Counted from the first letter of the stretch, positions 23,984 through 31,900 are shown. The stretch: 64,000 nucleotides of DNA from Clostridia bacterium (GCA_017394805.1 JAFPXC010000033.1:1-64000), one strand, 5' to 3'. Numbers and translations: made by a program. The notes: generated by a model not told the origin, from the sequence alone.

Positions 23984-24155
23984 GTGATATTGCGCCTGCG
24001 GCGCAGTGATATTGTCCCTTCGGGACAGTTATATTTCTCGCTGACGCGAGAAGTTATATTATATTCGCCTCCAAACTGCGCGAAGCCCAATATCACTCGC
24101 GAAGCGAATATAACTGGGCGAAGCCCAATATCACTCGCCACAGGCGAATATAACT
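23984..24155. repeat. modular hairpin array with 8-bp spacer words
   Basis: Eight short words alternate with small hairpins. The left half reads GTGATATT, hairpin GCGCC/GGCGC, GTGATATT, hairpin GTCCC/GGGAC, GTTATATT, hairpin TCTCGC/GCGAGA, GTTATATT. The right half carries the same words inverted: AATATCAC, hairpin TCGC/GCGA, ATATAAC, hairpin GGGC/GCCC, AATATCAC, hairpin TCGCC/GGCGA, ATATAAC. Words are conserved while hairpin stems differ, and the whole is an imperfect large palindrome. It does not encode a protein. Confidence 0.85.
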
Positions 24156-24194
24156 GAAAGAAACCCGATTTGGTAGACAAATCGGGTTTCTTTC
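24156..24194. terminator. perfect 16-bp stem-loop at the end of the hairpin array
   Basis: GAAAGAAACCCGATTT pairs perfectly with AAATCGGGTTTCTTTC around a 7-nt loop. It looks like a factor-independent terminator for either strand, though the T-run is broken. Confidence 0.65.
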
Positions 24195-24197
24195 ATG

Positions 24198-24282
24198 GAG
24201 CGGAAGACGGGCGCGTGGCGTTAAGCCGACACCACGGTGCGGTGTCGGTAGCCTAAGCGGAGCGCAATCGATTTGCGCCCTG
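24198..24282 (-). repeat. second tRNA-Gly 3'-end fragment followed by two stem-loops
   Basis: GGAGCGGAAGACGGG (24198-24212) repeats the 3' end of the tRNA-Gly at 24371-24385, including the CC of CCA. Then come CCGACACC/GGTGTCGG (24226-24248) and GCGCAA/TTGCGC (24262-24278) stem-loops. No coding potential is seen. Confidence 0.75.
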
Positions 24283-24370
24283 GGGGGCCGAAGCTTTGCG
24301 AGGCGCGAACCCTTGGGTTCGATTACCGTCAAGGCTTCAAAAAAAAGCACGCTTCTTGCGTGCCTTTTTT
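24283..24370 (-). repeat. right copy of the 86-88-bp repeat with terminator hairpin
   Basis: Same block as 22990-23075, with two extra A residues. It sits directly behind the tRNA-Gly 3' end, so in the minus-strand direction its GCACGC/GCGTGC hairpin with a T-run serves as the tRNA terminator. Confidence 0.85.
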
Positions 24371-24444
24371 GGAGCGGAAGACGGGAATCGAACCCGCGGG
24401 AACTGGCTTGGGAAGCCAGCGCTCTACCATTGAGCGACTTCCGC
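24370..24444 (-). tRNA. tRNA-Gly(CCC)
   Basis: On the minus strand, acceptor GCGGAAG pairs with CTTCCGC. The anticodon stem CTGGC/GCCAG closes loop TTCCCAA, giving anticodon CCC. The T-loop TTCGATT is normal. Discriminator T and CCA are encoded. Its 3' end is duplicated twice to the left, so it is the likely target of past insertions. Confidence 0.96.
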
Positions 24445-24535
24445 ATATTGCCTTTCTATTATACCCTAAACCGTTTCGTTTGTCAATGGAGAAAGCGTCG
24501 ATTTCCCAAACATTTTGCCGCAGAGCGCTAACCTC

Positions 24536-24564
24536 TTGCAAATTTCCGCGCGGTCATATATAAT
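24536..24564 (+). promoter_or_regulatory. promoter of the HD-TfoX-SGNH operon
   Basis: TTGCAA (24536-24541), 17 bp, TATAAT (24559-24564); AGGAAGG RBS before the ATG at 24599. Confidence 0.85.
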
Positions 24565-24598
24565 ATAGGCGGTGAACCGACGCCAAGGAAGGTATTAT

Positions 24599-25105
24599 AT
24601 GGACTTCTACGAAGAATTATTCAAACTCAAGACCCTACTGCGCACGGGCTGGCTTTATCGCCACGTGAATGGGCGCGTAGAGAGCGATGCCGAGCACGTT
24701 TTCTCCATGCTTTTGGTCGCGCTCCGCATTATGGCGCGCAAGGATATGCCCCTCGACCAACTCAAAGTAGTCAAGATGATCGCCTACCACGAACTCGGCG
24801 AAATAGACGTTGGCGACATCACGCCCTGCGACAACGTTTCGCGCGAAGAAAAATACGAGATGGAACTGTCCGCCATTCGGCGCATCGCCGCCGCCTACGA
24901 TATGCCCGAGATACTCTCTCTTTGGTTGGAATTCGAAGAGGGCGTCTCCCCCGAGGCGCAATTCGTCAAGGCCCTCGACAAGGCGGACGCCGTCGAGCAA
25001 GCCCGCGTCTACGAAACGCACGGGCTCGCCTGTGGCGGGTTATACGACGAGTTTTACACGCGATCCCAAGCGCAAACGGATTATATCCGCCAACTGAACG
25101 AATAA
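24599..25105 (+). CDS. HD-domain hydrolase, YfbR/HDDC2-like
   Basis: A 168-residue HD phosphohydrolase. The metal-binding residues are visible as H in ESDAEHVFSML, then HELGE and a later Asp in ALDKADAVEQ. The set and length fit the YfbR/HDDC2 group of 5'-deoxynucleotidases, which dephosphorylate dNMPs; exact substrate is inference. The ATG at 24599 is supported by AGGAAGG; an in-frame ATG nine codons upstream overlaps the promoter leader. The next gene starts 11 bp after its stop, behind an AAGGAG. Confidence 0.88.
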   Translation: MDFYEELFKLKTLLRTGWLYRHVNGRVESDAEHVFSMLLVALRIMARKDMPLDQLKVVKMIAYHELGEIDVGDITPCDNVSREEKYEMELSAIRRIAAAYDMPEILSLWLEFEEGVSPEAQFVKALDKADAVEQARVYETHGLACGGLYDEFYTRSQAQTDYIRQLNE

Positions 25106-25116
25106 GGAGTCACGCC

Positions 25117-25407
25117 ATGCCCGCCACACAAGATTATTTGCAATACTGTCTGGATCAGCTATCCCCCCTTTCGGTCACCCATCGCAAGATGATGGGCGAG
25201 TATCTTCTCTACACCGACGGCACCTTATGGGGCGGCGTCTACGACGACCGACTTCTCCTCAAAATCACGCCGTCCAACGCGGCGAAGAATCTCCCCTCGT
25301 CCATTCCCTACGACGGGGCCAAGCCGATGTACCTGATGGATGCCGACGATAGGGATTTTCTCGTGCAATGCGTCACTTGTGCCATCGAAGACCTTCGAAA
25401 GAAATGA
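25117..25407 (+). CDS. TfoX N-terminal domain protein
   Basis: A 96-residue protein consisting of a TfoX-N domain only: LSVTHRKMMGEYLLYTDGTLWGGVYDDRLLLK matches the family's core beta-hairpins. TfoX/Sxy proteins are linked to competence regulation in gamma-proteobacteria, but stand-alone TfoX-N proteins are common in Firmicutes with unknown role. The start is fixed by AAGGAG at 25104. Its stop overlaps the next ATG (ATGA), so the two are translationally coupled. Confidence 0.85.
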   Translation: MPATQDYLQYCLDQLSPLSVTHRKMMGEYLLYTDGTLWGGVYDDRLLLKITPSNAAKNLPSSIPYDGAKPMYLMDADDRDFLVQCVTCAIEDLRKK

Positions 25408-26120
25408 AAAAGAAACCTCTATTTATTCTCCTTATATGCCTATGCGTCCTCGTCCTTGCGGGCACCGCGGTCCTTATATGGTATTTCGCGTCCTACCGTC
25501 CCAAGCAAGAGCGCACGGAGCAATACCGCAAGATATTCAACGACTACTACAACGCCAAAGTCGAGTCTTTCGCCACCCAAAACGCCGAGAACGCGGGGCG
25601 GCAAATTGACGTCGTCTTTTTGGGCGACAGTCTCACCGACGGCTACGACCTCGCGCGCTACTACCCCCAATACGTCACTCTCAACCGCGGCATCAACGGC
25701 GACACAACCGTGGGGCTCGAGAATCGGCTGGACGTCTCCGTCTATCAAGTCAAACCCAAGGTGGCCGTCATGCTCATAGGCGTCAACAATCTCGCCACGA
25801 TGCTGGACAATTACGAGTCTATTCTGCAAGGGTTCAAAACCAATATCCCCGACACGAAGATCGTCCTTCTTTCGCTCACATCTATGGCGGACTATTGGGC
25901 GTACAACAATCAACTTGCGGCCTACACCAACGCCTATATCAAGCGGTACGCCCAACTGTACGGCTATACGTTCGTAGACCTCTACACCCCTCTCTTTGAC
26001 GTCACCACGGGCGAAATGAAACGCGAATACACCGTGGACGGCGGGCACTTCACGCACGAGGGCTATACCGTCCTCACCGACGCCATTACCCCCGTACTCG
26101 CTTCCCTACTCGGCTATTGA
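25404..26120 (+). CDS. membrane-anchored SGNH/GDSL hydrolase
   Basis: A 238-residue protein with an N-terminal membrane anchor or signal (LFILLICLCVLVLAGTAVLIWYF) and an extracellular SGNH esterase domain. Block I is VVFLGDSLTDGYD (nucleophile Ser), the Gly block is LNRGINGDTT, block III is LIGVNNLA, and block V DGGHFTHEGY carries the Asp/His pair. Family members deacetylate or deacylate glycans or lipids. There is no lipobox Cys. It is the last gene of the HD-TfoX-SGNH operon. A weak hairpin and a T-run follow around 26150-26170. Confidence 0.92.
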   Translation: MKKKPLFILLICLCVLVLAGTAVLIWYFASYRPKQERTEQYRKIFNDYYNAKVESFATQNAENAGRQIDVVFLGDSLTDGYDLARYYPQYVTLNRGINGDTTVGLENRLDVSVYQVKPKVAVMLIGVNNLATMLDNYESILQGFKTNIPDTKIVLLSLTSMADYWAYNNQLAAYTNAYIKRYAQLYGYTFVDLYTPLFDVTTGEMKREYTVDGGHFTHEGYTVLTDAITPVLASLLGY

Positions 26121-26253
26121 TTCACGGTATATCCCGTCGGCTCATAGGCACGCTTATAGCGGGCTTTTTTGCGCCTTGCCGTTTACGATGGTAATTCGGC
26201 GTAAAATCATCGCAAAAACTCACGATTTCACGCAAAAAATTCGCCAAACGGTC

Positions 26254-26282
26254 TTGAAACCTCACCCGAAATAGTTTATAAT
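26254..26282 (+). promoter_or_regulatory. promoter of the GH36-type gene
   Basis: TTGAAA (26254-26259), 17 bp, TATAAT (26277-26282). AGGAGG lies before the ATG at 26318. Confidence 0.88.
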
Positions 26283-26317
26283 GGGTATATATTTCTATAT
26301 TTTATTAGGAGGATAAT

Positions 26318-27994
26318 ATGGAAGAATACCGTTTTACCGTCAAATATCGCGTGGACGGCGTGCTGTTCCAAACGCACAAAGAGCGCTGCGTACACTACAC
26401 GATTGACAAAATCGTCACCGAAGACAGCATCAAATTGATCGTCAATCCCCGTGTGGATATGCAAATGCTGGAGATCAGTCTCGACTGCCCGCACGCGTCG
26501 GACGAGGACGAAGTCTTCTTCGCCAACGGTTTCCAGGCCTGGACGACCTCGCGCGAGTACAAGAAGACGGACGTTTCTCAAGTATATTGCACGCCTTTGC
26601 GCCACCTCGGCAAGATGGCGGACGACTTCGTCACCTGCTCGGGCGACTATCGCTTCTTCGCCCCCGACAAAGGCGCCGGCCACTTCCACAGTTGGACGTA
26701 CACCTACTACAAAAAGGACGGCAAGTTGGATTTCTACGGCTCCACCTCCGAGCGCACGGGCTACACCATCTTCGTCGCCGACATGATAGAAGGCAATTTC
26801 GCCATCAGGAAGGACATCGAGGGCAAGACGCTTGCGGCGGGCGAACCCTACGAAGCGATGAACATTCTGCACTTTACGGGCGGCTACGACGAGGTGTTCG
26901 ACGCCTACTTCGCGGCGTTGGGCGTCCAAAAGCCCCGCATCACCCGCATGAGCGGCTATACCAGCTGGTACAACTATTTCAAGAATATCACCGAGGATAT
27001 CATCGTCCGCGACATCGAGGGGCTTACCCGCGCGGGTGACTCGGCCAACATTTTCCAGATCGACGACGGCTTTATGACCAAGGTCGGCGACTGGACCACC
27101 CTCAAGGAGAGTTTCCCCCACGGTATGCGCTACCTCACGGACAAGATCCACGAGAAAGGCTACAACGCCGGCTTGTGGCTCGCCCCCTTCAACTGCACCA
27201 TGGGCTCCAAGGTGTACAAGGAGCACAAGGATTGGCTCATTATGCACGAGGACAAACCCGTCCGCGGTCTGTTCGCCCGCTTCAACGCCTTGGCGTTCGA
27301 TATGTACAACGAGGAGTTCCGCGCCCATATCAAAGAGGTGTTCCGCACGGTGTTCGAGGATTGGGGCTTCGATATGGTCAAGTTGGACTTCCTCTACTCG
27401 CAAGCCATGTTCCCCCGCAACGGCAAAACGCGCGGCGAGATCATGTGCGAAGCCGTCGACTTCCTGAGGGAATGCTGCGGCGACAAGTTGTTCTTGGGTT
27501 GCGGCGTACCTTTGGGCGCGGGCTTCGGCGTATTCGACGCCTGCCGCATCGGTTGCGACGTAGCGCCGCAATATGCGGGCACCTACGTCAATCGTCTCAA
27601 ATTGGCCGCCGAGGTTCCCTCTGCGCAAAACTCCATCGTCAACGCCATCTTCCGCCGTCACCTCAACGGCAGAGCCTTCGTCAACGATCCCGACGTCTTC
27701 TTCCTGCGTGATTTCAACCTCAAGTTCACGATGGACCAGAAGTTGTTGCTGGGCTTCGTCAACCACCTCTGCGGCGGCGTGTTGTTCGTTTCGGACGACG
27801 TGGGCAAGTACGACGACGAGGCGCTCAAATACGTCAAGTACTTCTTCGGCGAATCCAACGCCAAAATCGTCTCGGCCGACTACGTGGGCGTGGACGATAT
27901 CGCGCTCGTCTTCGAGCGAGACGGCAAGCAAGAGACGCTTCGCTTCAACCTCAAAACGGGCGAAAGCAACGTGCGCGACCTCATCAAAGCCTAG
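26318..27994 (+). CDS. GH36-type glycoside hydrolase (alpha-galactosidase-like)
   Basis: A 558-residue cytoplasmic protein with a clan GH-D TIM barrel. FQIDDGFMTKVGDW and GLWLAPF are typical GH36 strands. DMVKLDFLYSQA carries the expected nucleophile Asp, and RIGCDVAPQY the expected acid/base Asp. The N-terminal beta-sandwich (about 220 residues) is divergent, and the whole is shorter than classical bacterial GH36 alpha-galactosidases (about 700). No signal peptide is present, so the substrate must be imported. Alpha-galactosidase activity is the best guess; raffinose-oligosaccharide or other alpha-linked substrates are possible. No sugar transporter is adjacent. Monocistronic with its own promoter and terminator. 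Confidence 0.82.
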   Translation: MEEYRFTVKYRVDGVLFQTHKERCVHYTIDKIVTEDSIKLIVNPRVDMQMLEISLDCPHASDEDEVFFANGFQAWTTSREYKKTDVSQVYCTPLRHLGKMADDFVTCSGDYRFFAPDKGAGHFHSWTYTYYKKDGKLDFYGSTSERTGYTIFVADMIEGNFAIRKDIEGKTLAAGEPYEAMNILHFTGGYDEVFDAYFAALGVQKPRITRMSGYTSWYNYFKNITEDIIVRDIEGLTRAGDSANIFQIDDGFMTKVGDWTTLKESFPHGMRYLTDKIHEKGYNAGLWLAPFNCTMGSKVYKEHKDWLIMHEDKPVRGLFARFNALAFDMYNEEFRAHIKEVFRTVFEDWGFDMVKLDFLYSQAMFPRNGKTRGEIMCEAVDFLRECCGDKLFLGCGVPLGAGFGVFDACRIGCDVAPQYAGTYVNRLKLAAEVPSAQNSIVNAIFRRHLNGRAFVNDPDVFFLRDFNLKFTMDQKLLLGFVNHLCGGVLFVSDDVGKYDDEALKYVKYFFGESNAKIVSADYVGVDDIALVFERDGKQETLRFNLKTGESNVRDLIKA

Positions 27995-28015
27995 GACACC
28001 CCTATACGAAAAACG

Positions 28016-28042
28016 TCCGACACCTATGGTGTCGGATTTTTT
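28016..28042 (+). terminator. terminator of the GH36-type gene
   Basis: TCCGACACC pairs with GGTGTCGGA around TAT, followed by six T residues. Confidence 0.95.
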
Positions 28043-28102
28043 CATTCCGCTTTCGTCGTTTACGCGGTCAATATCGAAGACTTGCCCACAACGGCGCTAC
28101 GC

Positions 28103-29251
28103 TTATTGTCTTTTCCCGATTCTATCCTCTATCACGGTCAAAAGGGGCATCACGTTGGCGTGACGATCGTCGGGCACGAAGCGGTACTCTTCCCCGCCGA
28201 CGGTCAGCAATAGGTTGTTGCAATCGTGTAGCACCACGCCCTCGATCTCGTCGTATGCGGCCGCCCGGCCGCCTATGCCCACGCCTGTCTCGGTCGCCGC
28301 GAGCAGCCCGACGCCAACGACGTTTTTTTCGCCGACGTGCAAGAGTTTCCCCTCCACGGCAAACGTCTCGACCGCTTCTTCCTTGCGCACGCGTGCCAAC
28401 TGCCAGCGATTCCAATCCTCGGTATTGTCGAAAGGCGCGTTTCCGATAAACCCGTATTCGTCCACGTGATACATGTGCCCGCAATGCGCACAGCGAAAAT
28501 CGTCCTTTTCTATTTGGAAATCCCCTTTCTCTCCGCATTCGGGGCAATAATACAGCAGTCGTTCGATACCGGCGGCAAGCCGTTTCGCGGGGAAAGCCAC
28601 GGGCGCCGCCTTTTGCGCCGCCACCACGTCGTAGTCTATTCCCCGTCGTATGCGCTCGTACAATTCGTCGACCGAAAGCGCCGCCACTTCGTCTACTTCG
28701 ATGACGTCCGTCACGCTACCCCATACGCGCCCTTTGCGCTTGCATTCCGCCCATTTGGGTTTCTTGAGATAGCCGCGCTCGATGCGGTACAACACCACTT
28801 TCAGCCGCAGTTGTTTGGCCAACTTGGCCACCGCGCGGTCAAAGGGCAACGGACTGCCGTCTATGGTGATATTCCCTTCGGGGAAAAGCCCTATGCTGTG
28901 CCCCGCACGGGCCTCCGACAACATACGCTTGATGCCCTTCACGTCCATACCCGCCTTGTCCACGGGGATGGGGTCGGCCAAAAACCGCACCACGCGCCCC
29001 CAGCCGCTCGAAGCCAAGGTAGCCGAAGCCGCCACGATATGCAATGGCTCGCGGAAGGCCGCGCCCATCAGCATCGCGTCCGCTATATAGGTATGGTTGC
29101 CGATGACGAGATACGGCCCTTCGATATGGCGATACACCTTGGTCGACGCGCCGAAAAACACCCGCGCCACCAATCGCACGGCGGGGCGTATGAGGGCGAA
29201 CAGGCCTTTTCGCCATTCTCTCTTCTTCTTGCCCTTCGTCACTTCGTTCAT
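28103..29251 (-). CDS. PlsC-type acyltransferase fused to a zinc ribbon and C-terminal domain
   Basis: A 382-residue protein. The first 230 residues are a 1-acylglycerol-3-phosphate acyltransferase-like domain with the catalytic NHTYIAD (HX4D) and the later FPEGNITIDG block, which binds the phosphate of the acceptor. A zinc ribbon follows, CPECG...CAHCG, and then a roughly 120-residue C-terminal domain rich in beta strands. The enzyme family makes phosphatidic acid; the zinc-ribbon tail is not part of standard PlsC (about 200-250 residues) and may change substrate or partner. The ATG at 29251 has no Shine-Dalgarno; a promoter -10 ends 7 nt before it, so the mRNA is probably leaderless. Confidence 0.87.
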   Translation of the reverse strand: MNEVTKGKKKREWRKGLFALIRPAVRLVARVFFGASTKVYRHIEGPYLVIGNHTYIADAMLMGAAFREPLHIVAASATLASSGWGRVVRFLADPIPVDKAGMDVKGIKRMLSEARAGHSIGLFPEGNITIDGSPLPFDRAVAKLAKQLRLKVVLYRIERGYLKKPKWAECKRKGRVWGSVTDVIEVDEVAALSVDELYERIRRGIDYDVVAAQKAAPVAFPAKRLAAGIERLLYYCPECGEKGDFQIEKDDFRCAHCGHMYHVDEYGFIGNAPFDNTEDWNRWQLARVRKEEAVETFAVEGKLLHVGEKNVVGVGLLAATETGVGIGGRAAAYDEIEGVVLHDCNNLLLTVGGEEYRFVPDDRHANVMPLLTVIEDRIGKRQ

Positions 29252-29258
29252 TATAGGT

Positions 29259-29287
29259 ATTCTACCACAAATTCAAGCAAAATACAA
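29259..29287 (-). promoter_or_regulatory. promoter of the PlsC-type gene, abutting its start codon
   Basis: Minus-strand TTGTAT (29287-29282), 17 bp, TAGAAT (29264-29259); 7 nt later comes the ATG. Predicted transcription start coincides with the start codon. Confidence 0.6.
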
Positions 29288-29297
29288 TCCCAACGCA

Positions 29298-29326
29298 TAG
29301 ACGAACGCCCGCGAATGTGATATAAT
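29298..29326 (+). promoter_or_regulatory. promoter of the rlmL-like gene, abutting its start codon
   Basis: TAGACG (29298-29303), 17 bp, then an extended -10 TGA-TATAAT (29318-29326); the ATG at 29333 is 6 nt downstream. Confidence 0.65.
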
Positions 29327-29332
29327 ATGCGT

Positions 29333-30478
29333 ATGCAACGATATACGATAGGCGTCACGACGGATTTCGGATTGGAAGCGGTCACACAGCGAGAGCTGCG
29401 CGACGTTTTGGGCATAGCCAAAGCGCCCGCCGATAACGGTATGCTCACCTTCGAGGGCACGGCGGAAGATATCGTCCGATGCAATATGTACCTACGGACG
29501 GCCGAGCGCGTGTTCGTTGTGGTCGGCGCCAAGGAAAACGTCACCACCTTCGACGACCTTTTCGACTTCGTGGAGAGCCTACCGTGGGCTGCGTATCTAC
29601 CCGAGGACGCCCGCGTACACGTCCACGGCAAGAGCGCCCAAAGCGTGCTCTACGGCGTGCCCGCGTGCCAGTCCATCACCAAGAAAGCCATCGTCGTGGC
29701 ACTCAAAAAGGCCTATCATACCCCCGTTATCGAGGAAAGCGGGGTGGAATACGACGTCACCGTGCGCCTCACCAAAGACAAGGCCCTTCTCCTCATCGAC
29801 ACGTCGGGCGTGGGCTTGCACAAGCGCGGCTACCGCAATTTGGTCGGCGAGGCGGCCATCAAAGAGACGATGGCGGCGGGGCTACTGCTTTTGTCCGTCT
29901 GGAACCCCCAAAAGCCCCTCGTCGATCCCTTCTGCGGCTCGGGCACCATTCCCATCGAAGCGGCCTTGATGGCGCGCAACGTAGCCCCCGGGCTAAGGCG
30001 TACGCACGCCTGTGACTGTTGGACGGGCTTTGACTCGATATCGCGCACGGTGCGCGAGGAAGCGCAAGCGCGTATTCGCCAAGGCGGCGACCTACGCATA
30101 GCGGGCTTCGACGTCGATCCCGCCGCCGTCAAGTTGTCCAGGACGCACGCCGCCAACGCGGGCGTGGCGGACGACGTGCACTTCCAATGTATGGATATGC
30201 GCGAGGTCAGGTCTTCCCACCCCTACGGCGTCATCGTCACCAACCCGCCCTACGGCGAGCGGCTTCTGGACGACAGGCAGGTCGATACGCTCATGCGCGA
30301 CTTTTGGCAGGTCTACGTCGCTTTGCCCGATTGGAGTCTCTATCTCATATCGGCCTATCCGTTTTTGGAGCAGGCGTTCGGGCGCAAAGCGGACAAGAAT
30401 CGCAAAATGTACAACGGCAAGATACAATGCCGCCTATATCAATATATGGGCAAAAAACCGCCCAAATCCAACGTCTGA
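29333..30478 (+). CDS. THUMP-domain rRNA (guanine-N2)-methyltransferase, RlmL/YpsC-like
   Basis: A 381-residue RNA methyltransferase. The N-terminal region is a THUMP RNA-binding module (to about residue 160). The C-terminal Rossmann domain has motif I DPFCGSGTIPIEAALMARN and the catalytic VTNPPYGERL. The family methylates a 23S rRNA guanine at N2 (YpsC group in Firmicutes). An ATG at 29327 is also in frame, but it lies directly behind the -10 hexamer and is unlikely to be transcribed; the ATG at 29333 is at the expected transcript start, and no Shine-Dalgarno is present, so a leaderless mRNA is likely. ung follows after 9 bp. Confidence 0.92.
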   Translation: MQRYTIGVTTDFGLEAVTQRELRDVLGIAKAPADNGMLTFEGTAEDIVRCNMYLRTAERVFVVVGAKENVTTFDDLFDFVESLPWAAYLPEDARVHVHGKSAQSVLYGVPACQSITKKAIVVALKKAYHTPVIEESGVEYDVTVRLTKDKALLLIDTSGVGLHKRGYRNLVGEAAIKETMAAGLLLLSVWNPQKPLVDPFCGSGTIPIEAALMARNVAPGLRRTHACDCWTGFDSISRTVREEAQARIRQGGDLRIAGFDVDPAAVKLSRTHAANAGVADDVHFQCMDMREVRSSHPYGVIVTNPPYGERLLDDRQVDTLMRDFWQVYVALPDWSLYLISAYPFLEQAFGRKADKNRKMYNGKIQCRLYQYMGKKPPKSNV

Positions 30479-30487
30479 GAGGTCAAT

Positions 30488-31162
30488 ATGGTTCATTTCG
30501 GCAACGAGTGGGACGCCGTTCTCGCGGGCGAATTCGACAAGCCCTACTATTTGGAACTCCGCGAATTTCTCAAACGCGAATACGCGACGAGGACGATCTA
30601 CCCCAATATGTACGACATTTTCAACGCGTTCAAATACACCCCCTACGACCAAGTGAAAGTGGTCGTCTTGGGGCAAGACCCCTACCACGAGCCGAAGCAA
30701 GCGCACGGCATGGCCTTTTCGGTGCAGAAAGGCGTGGACGTTCCCCCTTCTCTTCAAAATATCTACAAGGAATTGCACGCCGAGACGGGCTTCGTCATTC
30801 CCAACCACGGCTATTTGGTCGAATGGGCCGAGCAAGGCGTATTCCTTCTCAACACCGTGCTGACCGTCCGCGAGCACGCCGCCAACTCGCACAAGGGCAA
30901 GGGGTGGGAGACTTTCACCGACGAGGTCATTCGCCGCCTGTCCGACCGCAAGGAGCCCATCGTCTTCCTCTTGTGGGGAGCCAATGCCCGCAGCAAAGCG
31001 GCGCTTATCGACCAATCCCGCCACCTCGTATTGCAATCCGTGCACCCCTCCCCCCTCTCCGCCTACAACGGCTTCTTCGGGTGCAATCATTTCATTCGCG
31101 CCAACGAGTTTTTAGCAAAGCACGGCCAAACCCCCATTCGCTGGCAGTTATCCTTGGACTAA
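30488..31162 (+). CDS. ung: uracil-DNA glycosylase, family 1
   Basis: Removes uracil from DNA as the first step of base-excision repair. The 224-residue protein has the catalytic [13 protein letters not shown] (Asp in the water-activating loop), [11 protein letters not shown], and the [14 protein letters not shown] leucine-loop motif with the catalytic His. Length is standard. GAGAGG lies upstream of the ATG. It is cotranscribed with the rlmL-like gene. Confidence 0.98.
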   Translation: MVHFGNEWDAVLAGEFDKPYYLELREFLKREYATRTIYPNMYDIFNAFKYTPYDQVKVVVLGQDPYHEPKQAHGMAFSVQKGVDVPPSLQNIYKELHAETGFVIPNHGYLVEWAEQGVFLLNTVLTVREHAANSHKGKGWETFTDEVIRRLSDRKEPIVFLLWGANARSKAALIDQSRHLVLQSVHPSPLSAYNGFFGCNHFIRANEFLAKHGQTPIRWQLSLD

Positions 31163-31212
31163 GGCGTATCGTTCGGCTTCGCCGCCCACGGCGCACCTCG
31201 TCAGGGCAAACG

Positions 31213-31243
31213 AAAAGGCATACAAAAAGGCATACAAAAAGGC
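31213..31243 (+). repeat. short tandem repeat of a 12-bp unit
   Basis: AAAAGGCATACA occurs twice in tandem, with a partial third copy that merges into the left arm of the terminator hairpin. No gene is seen in 31163-31289. Confidence 0.85.
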
Positions 31244-31276
31244 TGTTGGGTTTAATTCTCAACAGCCTTTCTTTTT
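31238..31276. terminator. bidirectional terminator between ung and rpmA
   Basis: AAAGGCTGTTG (31238-31248) pairs with CAACAGCCTTT (31260-31270). T-runs follow on both strands, so it ends ung and the convergent rplU-prp-rpmA operon. Confidence 0.93.
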
Positions 31277-31289
31277 TGCCTTGCGGCAA

Positions 31290-31568
31290 TTACTTTGCGT
31301 AAACGCTGACTTGTTTCTTATCTCTGCCCAGACGCTCGAACTTGACCACGCCGTCAATCAAAGCGTACAAGGTATCGTCGTTGCCACGACCGACGTTGTT
31401 GCCGGGGTGGATCTTGGTGCCGCGTTGACGAACCAAGATATTGCCGGCCAACACGAATTGACCGTCCGCTCTCTTGGCGCCCAATCTCTTGGATTGGCTA
31501 TCACGACCGTTACGCGAACTACCGACACCTTTCTTATGAGCAAATAACTGAATGTTAATAAACGTCAT
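31290..31568 (-). CDS. rpmA: 50S ribosomal protein L27
   Basis: A 92-residue L27, which reaches the peptidyl-transferase centre. The N-terminus MTFINIQLF precedes AHKKG; in Firmicutes this 9-residue extension is cut after Phe9 by Prp, and the protease gene lies directly upstream. Hallmarks [17 protein letters not shown] and [10 protein letters not shown] are present. A GGAGG 9-13 nt upstream supports the ATG, which overlaps the prp stop by 4 bp. It is the last gene of rplU-prp-rpmA. Confidence 0.98.
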   Translation of the reverse strand: MTFINIQLFAHKKGVGSSRNGRDSQSKRLGAKRADGQFVLAGNILVRQRGTKIHPGNNVGRGNDDTLYALIDGVVKFERLGRDKKQVSVYAK

Positions 31569-31900
31569 AATTCTTTTACCTCCACTTTAACAAATTGCGA
31601 ATAGCCCTTGGCAATGTCCTCTACGGCCGCGAGTGCCGTCCTCAATATAACTTCCGCGTCGTGCGCCGCCGTTTCCTTTTGCCCTTCGGCCAAGGCCAAC
31701 GACAATGCGCCCTTGCGGTCGTCCGTCCGATAGGTCGCTTCGGCTTTGGCTACTTTCAGTACCCCGAGCGCCGCGCCCTGCACCACCGAACTCACGGCCG
31801 CGCACACGATGTCCTCGCCTGCCGCCGCATAGCCGGTATGCCCGTTGACCGCCACTTGAACTATTCTACCGTCTTTTACAGTAAATACTGCCTTCGTCAT
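31565..31900 (-). CDS. prp: ribosomal-processing cysteine protease Prp
   Basis: A 111-residue cysteine protease that removes the N-terminal extension of L27. The catalytic His21 is in [11 protein letters not shown] and Cys33 in DIVCAAVS, with spacing as in the Staphylococcus aureus enzyme. It sits between rplU and rpmA as in other Firmicutes, shares one base with the rplU stop codon, and overlaps rpmA. The presence of a cleavable L27 next door makes the assignment firm. Confidence 0.95.
   Translation of the reverse strand: MTKAVFTVKDGRIVQVAVNGHTGYAAAGEDIVCAAVSSVVQGAALGVLKVAKAEATYRTDDRKGALSLALAEGQKETAAHDAEVILRTALAAVEDIAKGYSQFVKVEVKEL

Noticed and set aside
23984-24155. CRISPR array
   Set aside because: Words are only 8 bp, spacers are self-complementary hairpins of 11-16 nt, orientation inverts midway, and no cas gene is present.
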